NCBI GenBank assembly: GCA_009869945.1
Contig: WIXG01000120.1
Location: forward strand, 1 to 64,000
Source of the DNA: Mesaphorura yosii
Lineage: Eukaryota > Arthropoda > Collembola > Poduromorpha > Tullbergiidae
Direction: 5' to 3'
Length of the DNA stretch: 64,000 nucleotides
The position numbers and the translations under genes were made by a program. Below, piece by piece: positions 59,780 through 64,000 of the stretch; within the stretch, counting starts at the first letter, position 1, and each line of letters starts with the position of its first letter. Under the pieces are notes generated by a model. The model saw nothing but the letters and a program-made list of their open reading frames with translations, ran no database searches and had not been told where the DNA came from.

Positions 59780-60202
59780 TCAATTAAAATACTGGAGTGC
59801 AACGAAGAACTCCGCGTTAAGATGCAAATTATTAAGGACATGGTCGGGGTACTTCATCTGGAGCTCTTTGTCGTACTCGCACTGGGCTGTCTCGTTGTGT
59901 ACATTAATATGTGGTTCAGAAGCCGCTTTCATGTCGCATGTACGGTGATAGACTCCCACTGCCCTTGCCTTATGTACTTTGGTAATGATACCTTCGGGTT
60001 CTTTATGGAGGAGGATGAACCGGTCGAGACACGGTATTACTTCGTGCGTGACATCTACAACGAGCATTGTAGAGTGACCGTCTGACTCCATATCATTACC
60101 ACTCCACAGAATCTGGCGGGCAGGGGCGTTGGGGTCCCATCCGCCAACAGAATGCTGCTTACGCTCAAGCAGTGTTTTAGCATATGCGGCGATGGATAGA
60201 TT
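59780..60202 (-). pseudogene. Unidentified 140-codon open frame, probable gene fragment or mobile-element remnant
   Basis: On the minus strand a frame stays open for 140 codons from after a TAA (60205-60203) to TGA (59782-59780). It reads like protein throughout: SIAAYAKTLLERKQ, GGWDPNAPARQILWSGND, HSTMLVVDVTHEVIPCLDRF, HKEPEGIITKVHKARAVGVY, then a His/Asn/Glu-rich end. The first ATG is at 60091, so an ATG-initiated product has 103 residues. A CGTAAGCAG acceptor-like site occurs at 60157-60155. It sits directly downstream of the calpain poly(A) signal on the same strand. I do not recognise a family. A cropped copy of a gene, a transposon remnant or an orphan exon are all possible. Confidence 0.4.
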
Positions 60203-60207
60203 TTATT
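60202..60207 (-). terminator. Polyadenylation signal of the calpain-like gene
   Basis: Minus-strand AATAAA about 100 nt past the calpain stop at 60304. Confidence 0.5.
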
Positions 60208-60303
60208 TCGGTTTGCAGGTACATTTGGAATTAGAATTCTCATATTAAAAAAATATTTAAGACTATTTTTGCCGACAATCTTCCACCTTTCTCCAGTGAC
60301 TCT

Positions 60304-63300
60304 TCATGAGTATATCGTCATTAATATCATCTGCAAAGAGAAAATGGTGAGTTCATTTTTGCAGTTGCATGTATTTATGTGATTCGAATTTGAATAGATA
60401 ACAAACCTCTTCCAGAGATAGCGGATTGGATTTAGTTTTCGTGTCCAGTGCGTGATGACGCTCTGTGGAGTGAATTTATTACAATATAAGCACTTCATAC
60501 TCAAGTTTGCTTCTGAGTGAGATTGCCATTGGCAAAGGCATTGGTATTTTGTCGTACCATGTGCTAAATGCAACCGAAGCATGGCCATTATGAATGATTC
60601 TGAAGTCAAGATCGCGTCCCGTGCAAACCTCAGCACGAGGCACTCGAGCACTTTGTTGGACACTCCGACTCCAGACTCCCAAAGCATGTTACGCAAGTGA
60701 TAACTGCTCGTTTTGCCAGATCTTCCGCGATCCCACTTTTGGAAGGCGGCCTGGAAGATTCAGAATTCCAAATTATCCACGCAAGGCACAAATGAATCAC
60801 CAGCGCAGTACTGCATTACCTTCCAAAACAGGAGAACGTTGAGAAGAGCTGGCAAGTCCTTCATTGTTAGCCGCCCGCTTATGCTAGAATCCCTCAGCAT
60901 GATGAGACTTTTACAAAGTTCTAACGAGGGTTTGTTCCACATCCAAGCTGAATGTTAAGGTTTAAGACAGACAATTTAATCAAAACCATGCAAAAAAGCA
61001 CTCAGTACGCCAGGCTTCGTGCTTACGTTTCCAGTGATGTTTTAGAAGTCTTCTAAATTGAGCTGCGTCGATCTCTGGAGGAAATGTTTTACTCCAGCGG
61101 ACGAGTAAATGGCGGCAATCCACCTGAACAGGCAAAGATGGTATATAAAGTAAATATTGGATTATTATTCGTGTTTGATATGAGATTTTTACCGAATTCA
61201 CCGAAGTCAGATTCGGATCGAAGCTGTCCAGTGCAAAGTTCCGGTACAACATGTTGTCATCGTTTACCTCCCTGCAAAGTGAATTATCTCCATCAAATTC
61301 AACCAAGTGTTAGGGCATTCTTTCAGTTAGAGTTCGTTTCGCCTTACCAAACGCTGCTTTGTTCATCGGTCAGAATACGGAGTAAGAACTTCGATTCGCA
61401 ATTGGGGTACTTTGTTTGTGGGATGATGACGTACTCGCCAGGCGGAAGAGCAAAGAACGTTGCCACTTCCCTCGACATCGAGTGCTGAGTAACGTCCAAT
61501 GGCCGCTAAATAATTACGAGAACAAGCAGTCAGGCAATTGTCGAGTTTGTAGATCGTTAGAACTAACTTACAGTTTCTGCAACGAATTGTGTGGTCACCC
61601 GATTTGTGTTTGTACGAGCTTCGTAGACCGAAAACCCGATTGGGTGGAATGAATTCGCCTTGCTGGACTTGGAGTCTTTAGAATGAGTATTATTCAGTGG
61701 AAGCAGGTTGGTGCCGTACTGCTGTGTTACGGCCACTACAACATGGCATTTACTGGCAGGTCCGCGCGGAATTTGTACAACAAATTGTGGATTCATCGCC
61801 GTCGTATCTGCAGACATTTTAATCCGCTGTAAATACCTGCTCGTTTGCCTTTGACTCGTGTCGTGAGACTACAGTGAAGTTTTTCTTTACCTGGATAATC
61901 CGGGCCACCACCCGCGTTGTACCCGAATCTCCATCGCCTTTTCGCCAGCACAGCTCGCCACGGTTTGCGAACTTGAAGGGAAGGTTCTTGAAGCCAGTCG
62001 TCAGGGCCCACGTGAACCAACTCCAGGTGGGTGAAACTTCTGGCGAAATCTACAAAAGACATCCTGCAGACAAAAGCGCTTAGTAATTACACACCATCCG
62101 CAGGAACATGGAAATAGGCGAAGGCGAATAGTCACGTCAGAATTCTCACCAGAATTCTCCATCGGCCCTCGTTCGGACAGAGAGAACTTCCTTGTCCCTC
62201 TCTGGCAGTGATTCCCATTCGATGGACCTTTCGGACCCTGAATAAATGAATCCAAGGAATGTTATCAAAAATGCATTCAGGCGTCCTGACTTGATCTGAG
62301 GCTTAAACTCACATGGGCCAATCCATTGGCCTCTTCCCCAGGCACCTCGGAGTCGAACGAGCGGAGTCTCGCCGATCGTCGTCGTGCCATTTCCCAAATC
62401 ACGCACTCGAGCCAATCCAGTCACGTCATAAGACGAATGGGTTATTAAGCCGTGCTTGAGTTTCAAGGCTCGTTTTTCGCGTTCCTGCAATCGGCCAAGT
62501 GGCAAGTGATAATTTTGTTAACAGCGCAAACATGCAAACTGCCAACATCGTTGAAGACGTGGATACAAAAGCGGTGTGACACGAAGCTGCCAGTCGTGAT
62601 TTATTTGGCATGCTGACTTTGCACTTGAATTAACATAATGAACGGCATTCTTTGCTCGTACTAAACTCATAATTAGCAAGTGCTCACTGCTCAGGCAGTT
62701 TGCTCTTTCCGTGTCGAGTGTCGGCGCATGCAAATGCTGTGTTAATGAATATTTATTACCGGTAGAATTGATGCGACTATCAGCGTCGATCTCGGCACCG
62801 CAGAGTTGAGAACTTGATCTGCGAAAGATAAATTAATTACGAATAAATTCCTGTGCGTACCAAAAAACAATGGTGGATCAAAGATTTTGAGAAAACTTAC
62901 ATGTTAGATAACGATCTTGAGTTCCAAGACCAAAGCTCTGAAAACCAATAACCATTATCTTAAAATATTATGCGTGTGATCTGCACGATGTGAGAAATTT
63001 ATGAACCTCTCGGTCTTACCTGAACAATTCCGCCCGTTAAATCTTGGAGGGCTCTCGCACCACTGCCTTCAGTCAAGCGGTCATAACCGCCATACAATCT
63101 GTACATTAAATTGGTCATAATCATAAGCATTATTTTCGCATTAAAATCCTTAAGCTTTTACCCACTTTGCATAAGCTTTTTCGAGAAGGGCCGGCCAGAA
63201 CTCTGCGTGTGAAGGATCTGCCGGCTGAAGCCCCATCGGACGTCCTCTGCACGTCGGAATCCTGTCGTCCACGCAAACCTCGACCCAGGAACCAAACTGC

Positions 63301-63312
63301 CAGAAGTGGAAC
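60304..63312 (-). CDS. CalpC: Calpain-C-like protein lacking catalytic residues (5' part outside or unresolved)
   Basis: Exons 63312-63166, 63098-63020, 62937-62901, 62818-62760, 62484-62313, 62237-62150, 62063-61891, 61807-61572, 61484-61348, 61271-61202, 61123-61027, 60947-60820, 60750-60558, 60462-60407, 60330-60304; all phases close. Protease core: FHFWQFGSWVEVCVDDRIPT, FWPALLEKAYAKLYGGYDRL, LQDLTGGIVQ, LKLKHGLITHSSYDVTGL, LVRLRGAWGRGQWIG, DGEFWMSFVDFARSF. Domain III: FHPIGFSVYEA and VATFFALPPGEYVIIPQTKY. A degenerate penta-EF-hand region follows (AAFQKWDRGRSGKTSSYHLR) and the end is LSLEEMILMTIYS, a typical calpain C-terminus. The catalytic His aligns with Ser in GLITHSSYDV (usual GLVKGHAYSV) and the catalytic Asn with Gly in RLRGAWG (usual RLRNPWG). 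Fly Calpain-C is a known catalytically dead paralogue, so orthology is likely. Missing proteolysis suggests a scaffold or regulatory role. Confidence 0.85.
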
Positions 63313-64000
63313 CTGCCAGGCCAGACCAAGTCAAATGTGAGATGATGAACCGGAATGTCACATTTCGCCTTCTTTGACTTGCAAGTGCAAATTATAATTT
63401 ATTGTGCCGTGTTTGCATAATCACTAATCAATGCTACACGCTATACTGCCGCGCTCCGTCACAACTCCCAACATGTGTCATGCCATCGGAGATTCACGTT
63501 AGGCGAGGCTCTGAGCAATTAATCCTCGGAGTAGTGCAGAATCCCAGAGAGTGAACTACTTGCACTTTTTCACTTTTCTGACACCGCCAGTTGGCAAATC
63601 CATGAATAATGGCCGGTTTTGTTTGTTTAATCTGCTAAAGACAAATCTACTCCGCACCGGCCGGTCGGCACGCAGCAAATGCTGTAAATTATGTCCGGCC
63701 GTGTACTTCAGATTCTGCGTAATTTATGCTTTCAGGCTTTCAACCTCACAGCGCAGCGCTGCAAGGGCTGCAACTTGTACTCTACAAGTCTGAAGGAAAG
63801 GGGCAAAGTCGCTTCGTTTCACGGGAGTAAGTAATAAACAAGTAATTGCAGCATTAATTCTCCCGACATGAACAAGAAAAGCGGATTTTGCTGATAACAA
63901 ATTGCAGTTCTTGATCTGGCCGATAAACAAACTAAAAGCCTTTCACGCGATGAACTTTGCAGTTTGCAGTGAAGTGTTGCTGATTTAATAAATAATCCTG
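63313..64000. other. Right edge: calpain intron sequence, joining exon(s) unresolved
   Basis: Apart from the tentative 45-nt exon, I could not place the roughly 30-40 residues expected between the active-site helix and FHFWQFG. A frame starting HLLRAD near 63700-63640 is suggestive but has no clean donor. Confidence 0.3.
63745..63789 (-). CDS. CalpC: Tentative upstream calpain exon carrying the former active-site Cys region
   Basis: A frame after acceptor CCTTTCCTTCAG (63792-63790) encodes TCRVQVAALAALRCE, reaching a weak GTTGAA donor at 63744. Aligned on the AALAAL helix to calpain DCWFLAALASL, the active-site Cys position is Arg. The exon joining it to 63312 was not resolved, so this is a hypothesis. 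Confidence 0.3.

Noticed and set aside
59401-59787. 128-codon plus-strand ORF
   Set aside because: No recognisable motif; simple-sequence character; ends in the orphan minus frame.
61572-61616. Apparent intron with a 5-nt microexon in the calpain gene
   Set aside because: Reading straight through stays open and lands in phase at the GTAAGTTAG donor, so no intron or microexon is needed.
1-64000. Prokaryotic features (operons, CRISPR, phage) and rRNA/tRNA genes
   Set aside because: Spliced animal genes throughout; no direct-repeat arrays and no rRNA or tRNA sequence recognised by eye, although a tRNA scan was not possible.

Overview
The window is eukaryotic nuclear DNA from an invertebrate animal, most likely an arthropod. 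Coding is split by GT-AG introns, most of them only about 60-95 bp long. The gene set is arthropod-flavoured: a SmydA-type MYND/SET protein, an aveugle-like SAM protein, a calpain that looks catalytically dead like Calpain-C, a non-classical cadherin, and an Ig/FN3/DB-module receptor. Mixed short introns, one 5 kb intron and a 21 kb gene desert would fit a crustacean or a non-insect hexapod, but I cannot fix the taxon from the sequence alone. All gene models are hand-built from ORFs, splice-site dinucleotides and reading-phase continuity; phases close exactly in every model.

Layout. 1-120: the end of a Tc1-like transposon. 747-2308 (+): arrestin-domain protein. 2608-4109 (-): PRC1/Ase1/Feo microtubule bundler, apparently without its N-terminal third. 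4745-5092 (+): PET100, a cytochrome-oxidase assembly factor. 5230-6937 (-): BTB protein with three C2H2 fingers, plus a 5' UTR intron. 9847-10639 (-): a secreted, highly repetitive Pro/Gln/Gly-rich protein. 11171-13196 (-): SmydA-like MYND/SET protein. 13892-14470 (-): aveugle-like SAM protein. 14.8-35.5 kb: gene desert. 35636-50216 (+): a 30-exon single-pass receptor with Ig, FN3 and DB modules. 50979-58526 (-): six-repeat cadherin with a long charged tail. 59780-60202 (-): an unidentified open frame. 60304 to beyond the right edge (-): Calpain-C-like pseudo-protease, 5' incomplete.

The genes do not form a pathway. The first 14 kb and last 14 kb are compact: neighbouring genes meet tail to tail with abutting or overlapping 3' ends (arrestin/PRC1, PET100/BTB-ZF, receptor/cadherin), and PRC1 and PET100 diverge from about 0.5-0.6 kb of shared promoter space. 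The middle 20 kb holds no exon I can support and is built of A/T-rich, cryptically simple sequence. The observations most worth a second look are the loss of all catalytic positions in the calpain, the DB-module receptor with a long insertion inside an FN3 domain and a 48-nt phase-matched exon next to its membrane span, the shortened PRC1, the PQG-repeat secreted protein, and the orphan frame beside the calpain.
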